A stretch of 64,000 nt of DNA from Stictocephala bisonia (lineage: Eukaryota > Arthropoda > Insecta > Hemiptera > Membracidae), in NCBI GenBank assembly GCA_035578905.1, contig JAQJVL010000603.1:248001-312000 (forward strand), read 5' to 3'. Positions 34,841-48,600 of the stretch are shown one piece after another. The notes under the pieces were generated by a model, which was given only the letters and a program-made list of their open reading frames with translations, did not search any database and had not been told where the DNA came from. A program made the position numbers and the translations under genes. Position 1 is the first letter of the stretch; every line of letters begins with the position of its first letter.

Positions 34841-36730
34841 TTCATTAAAATTATGTTTATAGTTATAAATACATCGCCTCAAAGATGCAAATTGGGCTTT
34901 CTTGGTACATGCAGAATTAAGAAACTATTTTCCCGACTATTCCCAAATTTTGAAAACAGACCCTCACAGGACTGGTCTTGCTCATCAGTTATTTTAAATT
35001 ACGTAATTTTACTGCAAATTAGTAAATCTGATTGTAAATAATTAATGTTATTTGTTAGCTTTTATTTTATTATGACGAGAAATACCATGTCGTGTTTGGC
35101 ATCTTATGCTTTTTAATATCACACAGTTTACAAAATTGACTAACTTTACATACTCAACTTTTGGTTGTACTTTTACCCGCATGTTATATTACAATCCAAT
35201 CGCTACGCACACGGACAGCGAGACACAGCACTTATACTCCACCCATCCCAGGGGAGGGGGAGGAGTCGAGTGTCTGTGTATGAGTAGATCGCGGTCAGAC
35301 GTACAATCAGCGCTTCGAGCGGAATTCAGTTGTCCCTAAAGTCGGCCGAACCGCCTTCAGCAGAAGAACAATGTAGTAAGTGGAAACAAGTAGAAGTAGT
35401 TTCAAGTGCAGTAGTTGGATGGAAGTGCAAGTCTAAAGAAGAGTAGTATTGGAAAGACATGCAGCAAGGATGGATACACGGCAGAGCCAGCGTAAATATT
35501 TATAGTTGGTCTGGAGACAGTGGTGGGTGTGCAGTAATGGAGTGATTATGTATCCGAGAGTGGCGGCACAAATATTTATATTTCGGGCCTCGTGGCGTGG
35601 AGCAAGTAGCTGGAATTGTGTGAATGTGGCCTACAGCTGTTGGAATGTTAATGTCTCACAGTGTGCCACTGATTTACCAACCGGCCCAGCATCATATTAC
35701 AAGGCGCAGGTCATCCACTACTCGCATCATAAGATTTTCTTCAATCATTACACCATTGTTAGGATTATTTGGTATTGAACTCTTGTTCAAATTATACCTT
35801 ATTAAATCCTTGTTTATTATTCATTATTAAACTGCTGTTCACACTGACTAGTTTGATTAACCTTATGAGGTTATTTGTGTTTGCTCCCTCGTTGAAGTTA
35901 TTCATAACAACAACTCTGTTGAGGTTATTTGTGTTTGCTCCCTCGTTGAAGTTATTCATAACAACAACTCTGTTGAGGTTATTTTTGTTTAATCACTTGT
36001 TGAAGCAATTCGTTTTTGCAACCTTGTTGAGGCCATTCTGACAGTGTTTGATATTGACTAAATTTAACTGAAATATAGTTATTTTAATTATTTACTTAAA
36101 AATTAAAAAAAAATCAAATTTAGCCAACCATAAATTGCGCTTCATTAGTTCATTGGTTAAAAGCAAATTAGTAGAATTAAAGAATATATACATACAGAAG
36201 ACTCTCATGACTTATGTGCCAGTTTGGAACGCTCACTTTAAAAACAATGTGCTACAAGTGTTCACTACACCCCACGGAAACTCCAAAATGTGTCGGTGTA
36301 GACAAACATTTGTCAGTGTCAATCTGACTTTGCTTCCAAAAAAATAAATCCAAAATTGAGAACCCTTTATAATGTTCACAACATTGTCTATATATTTTCA
36401 TGAACAAGTAGTTTTTTTAAACTGGAAAATTTCTAGAGGCAGTATTAAAACAAATCTAACATTGTTTTATTACACAAACAGCAGTATTTTAACATTATTT
36501 ACTTAAAAAACTATAGTTAATTATGGTAGAACATGATTGGTCACAACAGCTTATTAATTTCTTTAATGGCCGAGTACCGGGACTACGACTAACACTTCAC
36601 TAATTAGAATATATTGGGAGCAGAGCCAAGGGCTAGGTCCTGGTTGGTGGAAGGCAAATGAGCAGATATGAGGTGGTGGTAAGATCCTGATAACAGACCG
36701 ACCTCCCAATCTTCTCTCATTCCTGTGTTA
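34841..36730. other. fng intron with a less AT-rich block
   Basis: Bases 35200-35720 are clearly less AT-rich and repeat-free, with patches such as CCCAGGGGAGGGGGAGGAG, and are unlike their surroundings. They could be an eroded retroelement leader or regulatory DNA. Several short open frames cross the block, but none has a recognisable motif. Confidence 0.45.
35867..36000. repeat. 54-bp tandem repeat, 2.5 copies
   Basis: GAGGTTATTTGTGTTTGCTC begins at 35867 and 35921, and a partial third copy begins at 35975. The first two copies are nearly identical. Confidence 0.9.
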
Positions 36731-36732
36731 TA

Positions 36733-39020
36733 TAATAATAATAAACGTCTTTATTGCTGTAGGACAATACAAATATTGAATAGCATGCGTCAAAAGGATT
36801 TACAAAATAAAAAAGAAAAACATTGTTGTGTCGACACTTCAGCCATACAACAAGATTTGTAATCGCGAAAATAAATTTGATCTCAAGCCGATGATACCCC
36901 CTATATATGGTCCATGAACTCGTCCACCGAGTAGAACACGTTCGACACTAAAAATAGTCCTAATTTTGATTTGAATTTTGGTTCACAATTTTCGCATCGA
37001 ATGCCTTCCGGGACTTTGTTCAGAATGGAAACTCCCATCTGAGAGGGTAGGCGAGCCATTTTTGCCAATCTGTGCTGCGCTGTTCTGTACACATTTCTGG
37101 ATCTTGTGTTGTAACTGTGAACATCCCTACCCTGAATTGGGTGGCTCTTGAACTTGCAAAAGAGTGCAGATTCCAGAATGTACAGCTCAGCCAGTGTCAG
37201 CAGACCAAGTTCTCGGAAGGCATCTCGGCACGACTCTCTAAATCTGAGTTTTGCTATTATTCGTATGGTTTTTTCTGAAGGACGAAGATACGTTTGAGAT
37301 TTTTCTGTGAGCAATCCCCCCACAGAGCAATAATACCATATTGCAAGTGACATTGAATCAGACCGTAATAAACCATAAGCAATAACTCCTTAGGACAGTG
37401 CTCTGAAAGTCTTCTGAGCAGGTAGATTCCTGATGAGACTTTTTTACAGACACTGACGACATGATCATTCCACGTCAGCTCATCATCAACGAGCATTCCG
37501 AGGAATTTTACGTGATCGACTTCTTCAATGGTAGTATCATCTATCATTGCAGCCGGGAGTTATGAATTCAGAGCAGTGCTGCCTCCGAAAATCATGCAGT
37601 TTGATTTTGAAGTATTTACTTTTAGGTTTTTGTTTTCAAAGTATTGAATGCAAGAATTTATTCCTTCAAAAGAAGAAATTTCAATTTGCTCAATTTTGTT
37701 TAAACTGAAACAGAGAGTCGTGTCGTCCGCGTACTGGACAATTTGCCCATTTCGAGTGAAAGAATTCAGATCATTCACATACACCAAGAATAAGAGGGGG
37801 CCGAGAATCGATCCCTGAGGGACTCCATATCTTAATTTGGCTGTATGTGAAATCGCTCCATTGACTTGAACGTGTTGTGACCTTCCGGAGAGATACTATC
37901 TCAACCAACTGTGTGGCAAGCCACGAACTCCAGAATTCCACAGTCTGTCAAGGAGGATATTGTGTTCCATACAATCAAAAGCCTTAGATAAATCAAGGAA
38001 GACACTTAATGTCGTATTGTGGATATCCTGGTCGCTTACAATCATTTCCACTAAGTGGATGATTGCGTCGACAGTTGATTTACCTTTCTGAAAACCAAAC
38101 TGGTTATTTGACAAAATGTTGAGTACTTAAAAGAAATTTAGCATCCTGCGCATGAAAATTTTTTCAAAAACTTTGCTTAGCACCGGCAGGATGGAGATAG
38201 GCCTATAATTGTTTGATTGCCGTGAATCTCCCTTTTTGAAGATAGGAATCACTTTTGCAACCTTGAGAGAATTTGGAAAGATGGCTTTTTTGAATGAAAG
38301 ATTAATTGATTTAGTAATGGGGCCCACGTTGCCATTTTGGCAGTTTTTCAGAAGCCATGTCGACATGCCGTTGATATCAGCCGATGTTTTTTGCCTTCAG
38401 ATCGCAAATTACCCCCGACACCTCCCGCTCAGTAACCTCGGTGATAAACATCGATTTGGCCGGATTTAACTGCCCAGATGCAGCCAGAGGTGCGAGTGTG
38501 AGGCCAGTGTCACCAGCATTTGCGAAAAAATTATTGAAGCCATTCGCTACCTCCAGAGGCTCCCGGACAATCTTTCCCTCCACCTCCAGTTCCGTTACTT
38601 GTGCTTTCTGATCGGACACCTTGGTGCTGTTGATGACAGACCATGCTTTTTTAGAGAAATGTTCTGCGTTTTTTAATTGCTTATTTATTTCATAGCTTTT
38701 ACCAGCTTTCAAGACTTTTCTGTAGATCTTTTTATATGAGTTGTAAAGAGTTTAAATTCAGGATTGAAAGTTAATTGCAACTGTCGCCAATATTTTTTTT
38801 TTTAATTTCCCCTAGACACTAAAATTCTTTTAGTGATCCAAGTGTTTTGATTGAACCTTCGGTTCGGTTTTGGTGTTTTGAAGGGGCAAAAGGAATCGAG
38901 ATGAATATTCAAACAGTTATTTAAAGAGTCGAAAAATTTGTCTGCGCAATTTATTTCAGTGAGGCAGTCCCAACTTTCATTTAGAAGTTTATTGTTTAGA
39001 AGGAAAACATTTTCGGGCCT
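36733..39020 (-). mobile_element. LINE retrotransposon remnant, minus strand
   Basis: The 3' end lies near 36733 with an AATAAAGACGTTTATTATTA-type tail. Reverse-transcriptase sense extends from there up to about 38940, where a partial linker between endonuclease and RT is readable (CPFKTPKPNRRFNQNTW). No endonuclease is recognisable further right, so the copy is 5'-truncated. Confidence 0.8.
36901..38712 (-). pseudogene. Non-LTR reverse transcriptase, multiply frameshifted
   Basis: The protein sense can be followed through six overlapping or adjacent frames: 38712-38377, 38366-38127, 38114-37896, 37787-37560, 37547-37257 and 37353-36901. Visible blocks in order are [37 protein letters not shown] (first catalytic Asp), a GVPQGSILGPLLF block, QYADDTTL (catalytic Asp pair), FLGMLVDDELTWNDH and a C-terminal RSRNVYRTAQHRLAK stretch. 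The order is that of a Jockey/CR1-type LINE. At least five frame breaks or stops make it inactive. It is more complete but more decayed than the copy at 24-25 kb. Confidence 0.87.
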
Positions 39021-40974
39021 AGCGTCCCTTTTTGTTCATATTCCAGTTTTGCTAACGATAATAATGAGGATATTTCGCCAATACATATGGAATACTAATG
39101 ACTGTGATTTGGTGACTGTGAATTACCAAATGGAATTACGAATTATCGACAACGATTAAGTAAAAAGTTGTCCATGATGCTACTTTAAAAATTCAACAGG
39201 AAAGTTGTTACAGTAGGTGGCCATTTAACACCAGTCAGTGTGTGTCATCATGGACATAATATGTGGATGTGTGTGCCATCGGGCGCACCGCCATTCCGCA
39301 CCTACCCTTCCGAGAACTCTTAGGGGTGGTTAAGCGATGGTGAACATTAATAACAACTGATTTGTCAATACGCATTTATTGGCACTGAACTCGGGGGTTT
39401 TTGTAAACTAAACATTTAGTGATTGTTAAATCACATCGACATACGACTGATTTATTTATTTAGCTGAACAATCTTCTTTAAAAAAAGTCCCTTCTCTTAC
39501 AAGTTCTATTTCGGATTTAGGGAACTTTCTTTAGTATTTAGCCACACATATGTGTCTGCTTACATGGATTTCAGCCAGTTTCAAAATATATAACTACATT
39601 AGAATGCAGTGAGGTCTTCTTGTTGGACCGCATTATTGTTGTACTTGTAGACTTTAATTATTTATAGGCATGTTCCATATAGCAATTTGCTATCCTACTT
39701 GACAGTGGAATAATTTTAGTATGCTACAAAATGCTTATAAAGTGATAAGAAATAATTAATTTCCTACAGACTACATGTATTTCGCCTTATTTTCTATCAT
39801 TTTTTTAAATAAATTTAATGGAAAAAATAATTTAATCAAATCAAGTGAAATCTATAAAAAGTGTATCGTGTTTACAGTGCTTCTCCATTATCAGGCCCGC
39901 ACATTGCTGAATAATGCAGTACTATTGCATGTGTTACGCGAATAAATAATAAATATATTTTACTATAAATATGTTTATATTAGTTTATAGTTATAATACG
40001 TGTTATAATCATTCCACACAAAAAATACACATTACTTTGATTGTTAGGTGCAAGCAATATTTAATATTCAATACCAATAAACTAATTATTCGTAGTAAGT
40101 TCGGCCATATTTTTAAATAAGATATACTATAGTATTAAACTGCTTTATAATGGATCAAGGATCAGATCGTGAAACCAATCTATGTGGCAAGTTTTCAGGC
40201 GACTTGTAAGCTAAGGCGTTATTCATTTTTCATCAAATACATTGTAATTTCTTTGTATTACAAGGCCTATGTACTTATTACTACAGTCCAAGATTCACCT
40301 TAGATAAAGAACATATAGAATATTGTGATCATAACAATTTGTTTCTTATCAATATTAAAAATATTATTTATTAGTCAAATATATAATAAGCAGTCAACTT
40401 TAATTTTTTTTTTTTTTTTTTTTTTAACCAGTGACATCAGTGACTTTAATTCACTGATATGAAATCAAATTTCACTCAATAAGGATTATCTGTTGACCCA
40501 TGAGTAAATGTCATCACATTTAAATAAACTATACACAACAATAATTAATTTAAACGACTAACTAAAGCATTTTTTCTATTAATCCCAAATATTGAACTGT
40601 ATTATTATAACTAAGAGTATGCAGACGAATATTTGTTCTGTTTTCAACAGAAAGTATTGTGCAAGCTCATACTCATGCTCGTTATTTTAGTGTAAGCAGA
40701 GAGGGGTGAAAATACATACGGCCAAAACAATGCACGGGTCCTATTCGCCATCCAGCAACAAGCCAAGGAATAGTTTGAAGTCGGGGTAAGACGTTGATGT
40801 TCCAAAATTGAACCTATGTGGACCGTAAGAAAGGCGTACGTGACAAATTTCAGAGCTATTACGGTGGACGCTGAGGACTCAGGTATCTGCTTGGGTCAAG
40901 TGCGCAATAGCTGCGAGGAGTTTGGGGAACCCTTTTGGGGATTAAGGGTTGGTGCACAACATCGGTACACCGGT
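39021..40974. other. fng intron, no gene seen
   Basis: Mostly AT-rich with a T-tract near 40408. A single copy of the TGGACATAATATGTGGATGT motif of the 41-kb array occurs at about 39249. The open frame at 40816-41055 has no recognisable motif and runs into the array. Confidence 0.5.
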
Positions 40975-41705
40975 GCCATCATGGACATATTATGTGGATG
41001 TAGGCCTATGTGTCATAATATACATATGTGGATGGGTGTGCCAACATGGACATAATATGTGGATGTAGGCCTATGTGTCATAATAGACATATGTGGATGG
41101 GTGTGCCAACATGGACCTAATATGTGGATGTAGACCTATGTGTCATAATAGACATATGTGGATGGGTGTGCCAACATGGACATAATATGTGGATGTAGGC
41201 CTATGTGTCATAATAGACATATGTGGATGGGTGTGCCAACATGGACATAATATGTGGATGTAGACCTATGTGTCATAATAGACATATGTGGATGGGTGTG
41301 CCAACATGGACATAATATGTGGATGTAGACCTATGTGTCATAATAGACATATGTGGATGGGTGTGCCAACATGGATATAATATGTGGATGTGAGAGCCAT
41401 CATGGAAATATGTGGGTGTGGGTGTGTGTCATCATGGACATATGTGGATGTGTGTGCCATCATGGACATATGTGGGCGTGAGAGCCATCATGGACATATG
41501 TGGGTGTGTAAGCTTTCATGGACATATGTGGGTGTGTGAGCCATCATGGACATATGTGGGCGTGAGAGCCATCATGGACATATGTGGGCGTGAGAGCCAT
41601 CATGGACGTATGTGGGCGTGAGAGCCATCATGGACATATGTGGGTGTGTAAGCTTTCATGGACACATGTGGGTGTGTGAGCCATCATAGATATTTGTGGG
41701 TGTCT
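40975..41705. repeat. Compound minisatellite: 65-bp units then 28-bp units
   Basis: About six units of 65 bp (ATGTGTCATAATAGACATAT, GTGGATGGGTGTGCCAACAT, GGACATAATATGTGGATG) are followed from about 41396 by about ten units near 28 bp (CATCATGGACATATGTGGGC, GTGAGAGC). Both share the core ATGGACATA(TA)ATGTGG. Confidence 0.92.
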
Positions 41706-42058
41706 GACAGTTAAAACTCTAATGGATACAGCAAAAAAGAAACATTTTTACGGAATTCCTGTTAAACGTAAATACAGTCATTACAATACTAGATTGCGAG
41801 TGGTGAGGCCAATTTTAGGTCATTACTGTATTACGTTAAAAACCAGCATCAGTCGCTCAGTATCAGCGGTGATTCAGCTGAGAGTGATGAATTAAAGCGG
41901 GTTACACGTCTAAGAAATGCGGAATATCATAGAAACCAAACAGTGTTATCAAATTAGAGATTACACACTGTGATACTGCATATTGCATGCATGCATGATA
42001 CACGTGATGATTGAGACTAATCGTTTCATGTTTTTGTCTCATACGTCAAAGAAGGAAT

Positions 42059-42360
42059 ACACTAATGAAGCCTTGTGGTGAGGACGCGCCATTTGTAATC
42101 GTCAGATTGGAGATGAAAATTTGCACCACCATGTCGTGAAAGTTGTTACAGAGCTAGACTACACATGGTGAATACTCTATGTAAAGTGTGACGCCACGGA
42201 GCGGACTTGTGCGGCACGACAAACCCTGTATGAGTCATAATATACTAATGAAGCCCTGTGGTACTTAAGTGATATGTATTATTGGTAGATTGGAGGTGGA
42301 GATTTGCACCACCGTGTCGTGAAGGTTATTACAGGGCTAGACTACATGGTGCATATAACT
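42059..42360. repeat. Two imperfect tandem copies, ~183 bp apart
   Basis: ACTAATGAAGCC(T/C)TGTGGT followed by AGATTTGCACCACCGTGTCG-like and GCTAGACTACA blocks occurs at 42061 and again at 42243. Confidence 0.75.
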
Positions 42361-42523
42361 CGTATTGCACTTTCGCAAGAACAAAAATAAAATTGCAAAA
42401 CACACTCCTAAATTCCCATTATTTGTCTATTATTTTTATGTATTGTTGATATTTACTGCTAAGAATTGAGGAAATATCTTTCTGAGCAGAAATATAAATA
42501 AGCTTTATACAGTATACCTTAGT

Positions 42524-45500
42524 GGTCCAGAGTGGCCAGGTGATGTGGGTCTACACCAAGGGGTTCGGAAACCATCTGCTACCTTGTTCACAGGTCTAAA
42601 GTGGCCAGGCAATGTGGGTCTACACCACGGGGTTCAGAAACCAACTGCTACCTTGTTCACTGGTCTAAAGTGGCCAGGTAATGTGGGTCTACACCACGGG
42701 GTTCAGAAACCAACTGCTACCTTGTTCACTGGTCTAAAGTGGCCAGGCAATGTGGGTCTACACCACGGACTTCGGAAACCATCTACTACCTTGTTTACTG
42801 GTCTAGAATGGCCAGGTAATGTGGGTCTACACCACGGAGTTCGGAAACCATCTGCTACCTTGTTACAGTTAACAAGGTATTTAGAGTGGCCAGGTAATGT
42901 GGGTCTACACCACGGTATTCAGAATCCAACTGCAACCTTGTTCACTGGTCTAGAGTGGCCAGGTAATGTGGGTCTACACCACGGTATTCAGAATCCAACT
43001 GCAACCTTGTTCACTGGTCTAGAGTGACCAGGTAATGTGGGTCTACACCACGGTATTCAGAATCCAACTGCAACCTTTTTCACTGGTCTAGAGTGGTCAG
43101 GTAATGTGGGTCTACACCACGGTATTCAGAATCCAACTGCAACCTTGTTCACTGGTCTAGAGTGGCCAGGTAATGTGGGTCTACACCACGGTATTCAGAA
43201 TCCAACTGCAACCTTGTTCACTGGTCTAGAGTGGCCAGGCAATGTGGGTCCTACACCACGGAGTTCGGAAACCATCTGCTACCTTGTTACAGTTAACAAG
43301 GTATTTAGAGTGGCCAGGTAATGTGGGTCTATACCACGGTATTCAGAAACCAACTGCTACCTTGTTCACTGGTCTAAAGCGGCCAGGTAATGTGGGTCTA
43401 CACCACGAGGTTCAGAAACCAACTGCTACCTTGTTCACTGGTCTAAAGTGGCCAGGCAATATGGGTCTACACCACGGAGTTCGGAAACCATCTGCTACCT
43501 TGTTCACTGGTCTAGAGTGGCCAGGTAATGTGGGTCTACACCACGGAGTTCGGAAACCATCTGCTGCCTTGTTACAATTAACAAGGTATTTAGAGTGGCC
43601 AGGTAATGTGGGTCTACACCACGGTATTCAGAAACCAACTGCTACCTTGTTCACTGGTCTAGAGTGGCCTGGTAATGTGTGTCTACACCACGGAGTTCGG
43701 GAACCATCTGCTACCTTGTTACAGTTAACAAGGAATTTAGAGTGGCCTGGTAATGTGGGTCTACACCACGGTATTCAGAATCCAACTGCAACCTTGTTCA
43801 CTGGTCTAGAGTGGCCAGGTAATGTGGTTCTACACCACGGAGTTCGGAAACCATCTGCTACCTTGTTCACTGGTCTAGAGTGGTCAGGCAATGTGGGTCT
43901 ACAACTCGGGGTTCAGAAACCAACTGCTACCTTGTTCACTGGTCTAAAGTGGTCAGGCAATGTGGGTCTACAACTCGGGGTTCAGAAACCATCTGCTACC
44001 TTGTTCACTGGTCTAGAGTGGCCTGGTAATGTGTGTCTACACCACGGAGTTCGGAAACCATCCGCTACCTTGTTACAGTTAACAAGGATTTAGAGTGGCC
44101 TGGTAATGTGGGTCTACACCACGGGGTTCAGAATCCAACTGCAACCTTGTTCACTGGTCTAGAGTGGCCTGGTAATGTGTGTCTACACCACGGAGTTCGG
44201 AAACCATCTGCTACCTTGTTTACTGGTCTAGAGTGGCCTGGTAATGTGTGTCTACACCACGGAGTTCGGAAACCATCTGCTACCTTGTTACAGTTAACAA
44301 GGAATTTAGAGTGGCCTGGTAATGTGGGTCCTACACCACGGGGTTCAGAAACCATCTGCTACCTTGTTCACTGGTCTAGAGTGGCCTGGTAATGTGTGTC
44401 TACACCACGGAGTTCGGAAACCATCTGCTACCTTGTTACAGTTAACAAGGAATTTAGAGTGGCCTGGTAATATGGTTCTACACCAGGGGGTTCAGAATCC
44501 AACTGCAACCTTGTTCACTGGTCTAGAGTGGCCAGGTAATGTGGGTCTACACCACGGGGTTCAGAAACCATCTGCTACCTTGTTCACTGGTCTAGAGTGT
44601 CCTGGTAATGTGTGTCTACACCACGGAGTTCGGAAACCATCTGCTACCTTGTTACAGTTAACAAGGAATTTAGAGTGGCCTGGTAATGTGGGTCTACACC
44701 ACGGTATTCAGAAACCATCTGCTACCTTGTTCACTGGTCTAGAGTGGCCTGGTAATGTGTGTCTACACCACGGGGTTCAGAAACCATCTGCTACCTTGTT
44801 CACTGGTCTAGAGTGGCCTGGTAATGTGTGTCTACACCACGGAGTTCGGAAACCATCTGCTACCTTGTTACAGTTAACAAGGAATTTAGAGTGGCCTGGT
44901 AATGTGGGTCCTACACCACGGGGTTCAGAAACCATCTGCTACCTTGTTCACTGGTCTAGAGTGGCCTGGTAATGTGTGTCTACACCACGGAGTTCGGGAA
45001 CCATCTGCTACCTTGTTACAGTTAACAAGGAATTTAGAGTGGCCAGGTAATGTGGGTCTACACCACGGGGTTCAGAAACCATCTGCTACCTTGTTCACTG
45101 GTCTAGAGTGGCCTGGTAATGTGTGTCTACACCACGGAGTTCGGAAACCATCTGCTACCTTGTTACAGTTAACAAGGAATTTAGAGTGGCCTGGTAATGT
45201 GGGTCTACACCACGGGGTTCAGAAACCATCTGCTACCTTGTTCACTGGTCTAGAGTGGCCTGGTAATGTGTGTCTACACCACGGAGTTCGGGAACCATCT
45301 GCTACCTTGTTACAGTTAACAAGGAATTTAGAGTGGCCTGGTAATGTGGGTCTACACCACGGGGTTCAGAAACCATCTGCTACCTTGTTCACTGGTCTAG
45401 AGTGGCCTGGTAATGTGGGTCCTACACCACGGAGTTCAGAAACCATCTGCTACCTTGTTAACTGGTCTAGATTGGCCAGGCAATGTGGGTCCTACACCAC

Positions 45501-45674
45501 GGAGTTCAGAAACCATCTGCTACCTTGTTAACTGGTCTAGAGTGGCCAGGCAATGTGGATCTACACCACGGAGTTCGGAAACTATCTACTAACTTGTTAA
45601 CTGGTCTAGATTGGCCAGGCAATGTGGGTCTACACCAAGAGGTCCGGATAAATCCACTACCTTGTTCACTAGGC
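42524..45674. repeat. Large minisatellite of interleaved 69-bp and 78-bp units
   Basis: There are about 45 units. The common part is GAGTGGCC(A/T)GGTAATGTG, GGTCTACACCACGGGGTTCA, GAAACCATCTGCTACCTTGT. Type A (69 bp) continues TCACTGGTCTA and type B (78 bp) continues TACAGTTAACAAGGAATTTA, which makes a CCTTGTTA...TAACAAGG hairpin. From about 43640 to 45440 the types follow repeating A-B or A-A-B patterns. Both lengths are multiples of three, so long open frames appear on the plus strand, but one-base insertions (GGTCC for GGTC) and a stop at 43026 break them. There is no start context and no known domain. I treat it as noncoding. Confidence 0.95.
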
Positions 45675-48600
45675 AAAAATGTAAATAATTTTAAAGTAAC
45701 GAGCCTAATAAATCATATCACATAGTTCTGTAGATTAATTCAACAGTTACTTGACGACTCATATTGTGTATGTAGCTAAGTCGAAGTGATGACTAAATAA
45801 TTTTATTTTGACTATGTAAATATAAGCTGTGTTCATTTCATATTAACCTTGGAAAAACTGTTGACTAATGATGTGTAGTAGCCTTGTAGAAGAATTTTGA
45901 TATATGTTTAACTATAATATTACCATGAACTACAGTATGTACTCACCGACAGTGGTAATGGATAAATCAACATCAGCGGGCAAGCAGAACCGACCGATAT
46001 TGATGCCAGTCTCTAAAAGCTCAGTTTTTATCGTTGAGAGCGGCACGGTCAGTTCGTTACGCCCCCGACATCGGTTCCACGGGGTCGTTACTGTCACACC
46101 GGCTGAACCACTTTACATTGACCGATCGGCACCTGCCGGCAGGGCCAGCGATTGTGAGCCTTGCGCAAACGGCGGTACGGAGCAAAGTCGCCTGAGACGC
46201 GGCAAGGTCGTCGGCGTACAACACTAAATCAGCCGTAGAGAAAAAGTGCAACCGCGCGATAAACTTGGCTCCGAGTATTCAATTAAAATGCTCGGGGACC
46301 CAATTATGAGGAATTCGGACCAGTTAGTGGAGGAGTCCGCGCCTAATGATCGCTCAGTTCTGTCCCAGGGCGGAGTGTAAAGCGTTCCAATTAGCGAGAG
46401 CCTGGCATACCTGGGGGTCCACACGCTGATACCACAATCTACACAACTCGGGTTTTCTCTTTTCTGTCCCATTTTGGAAAATCCATTTTCTCTTCGGCAA
46501 TTTATTCCCGGCTACTGCTCGCCTAATTGGCAATAGATTAAAACGTAGGTTTCAGCTATACGTAAGATTTCAATGGGATTAACAGAGAGAGGATGAACGA
46601 ATGGGTCCGTCACGGTTCAATGCCTGGATAAAATATACTAACTATTCATAAAATCCTCTTACGAAATACAATTTTTGTAAACTTCACTTAAAGTGACCAC
46701 AGAGCACAGAATGAAAGTAACCAACATTATATTTATGTAATTTTACATTAAACGAAATTCACTTAAGCAAATTAAATACATATATTAAAATTGAAAATTT
46801 GTGTTTTTCTTTTTGTAATCTAATTGGTACATCAAATGGGTCACCAGGCCAGTGTGTGACTATTGACTTGGCCACCGCAGACCGAAGCCTCAGTCACCGA
46901 GCAAACACACCGGCAACGTAGAGAAATCACAATGAGGCTCTCTGGGGTTGAAGTAAATTTGCAGTTAAAGCACTTACTTATTTTGCACGTGTAAATGTAT
47001 ATTTTATGTAAATTTACATGTACAAATATTAAAACCTCATAAAGTTACAAGCCTTAAAATTGATCTAGGGTATGACTGATATGAAACCTAGCGAAACTTA
47101 TGGTTTAAATCCAGAAATAATGATAAGAAATCAAATTTGTACAAAGAACAATTTATATCTTCCTCGCCATCAAATTTTACAATCTAACATTCAAATGTTA
47201 TACATTTGGTATCTATGTATTGCAAATATTATTTGTTTTTTCAGCCCTTCTTGAAAATGCATTATTCTTTTATCGCTATCGTTATCTTGAACACCAGTTC
47301 TTGTTTACCAATATTTTCCCTGTTATCTCGCCTCAGTGTTTTCCAATTCTGTTGATGTTCTAAACAATATATCCTTTTTTGCTTAACTATTACCACAGTA
47401 TAATAGCATACAGTACCGACACATCCATTGCAGCCCCGTGGAGCTAGCGCTCCTGATGGCAGGAGCATACAACTAAGCCACATTAGCATTGTATCTTGCA
47501 AAGAAGAGGAATATTAACAATAGGAAAAGTGACATGACAGATTATAGATATAAGTTATTCGACATCTACTCAAAACAGCTGTGGATGTAAATAGTGCAGA
47601 AATACGCTCTTCTCTGCTCCCACACTTAGAGCGCTAGTGTCATGCTTGTGGCCAATTGTTAACGGAGTGTCGCTAATGTATGTTATTATACTGTACTATT
47701 ACTGCTATGCACACTTTAAATTTACAATAAATTGCTGCTATAGATTTATTAATGTGGACATTAGTTGTAAAACTACACATTAATGTTTGATAAATCGTCA
47801 TCAGAGAATATACTTAACTAAACCCCTAAATTGACATGATGAAGACTACAAATGTCACTGTAGTGTACCCCCACCCCTGTAAGTACACAGCCGAAGACAG
47901 TTTTACTGTGACTGTGCTCTGTCGAGGGTACTCGTATTTAACTGCCCGTCCGGACAGGTAATGGGGAAACAATAAACCTGCTGTGCTGGCTCTAGTAATT
48001 ATATCCCCCCTCCCAATCTTACTTTAGAAATATATAATCAGGAGGAATAAATATTTACGTCATTTTGGCCTCTGGTTTCCAGACAATCACTTGCAGCTGC
48101 TGTGTTGTGTTCATTTTCTCTCACTCTCCTAAGTAATACCCACTGCGCCCAGGAGTTGGGAAGCCCGTGAGCCTCATTCCTCGTGCACGAACCTAACTAC
48201 GACAACGAAACTGTGACCACTTTCCTGCCATTTTTTATTGTGCCTATAGCAAATAACCAAAGTGACGACTTGAAATAATGTATTGATAATTAAGTAACTT
48301 CAACAATATTTATTGCTTACATTGATTATTTATATGTTGAACATTTTTATTAAACCAACATTGTTTCAACAGTGAATTTATAAACAAATTTATTAATAGA
48401 CTAAAAGTTATACATAAGGTATGTGCAATATCATGCTATAGCAAAACTGTAACTTTGCAATTTGAAACATACTAGTATTAAAAGTTTAAGGCTGAAAAGT
48501 TCATATACGAGTATATTCTACAATGAAGCTTTTTCGTTTTTAAGTCGCCGGTTCATCAAAGAATTTGCATTTTTTACTTTTAATACGGCAATGTTTGCAG

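Noticed and set aside
42545..45725. Long repetitive plus-strand frames that look like a 23-residue-repeat protein
   Set aside because: Open only because unit lengths are multiples of three; frame changes and a stop occur between blocks, and there is no domain or start context.
46057..46251. Minus-strand frame with LVLYADDLAASQ resembling a reverse-transcriptase YADD motif
   Set aside because: None of the flanking RT blocks ([16 protein letters not shown]) can be found in any nearby frame, so four residues are likely to be chance.
47425..47480. Minus-strand TGGCTTAGTTGTATGCTCC resembling a tRNA A box
   Set aside because: No B box follows at the expected distance; at most a very eroded SINE.
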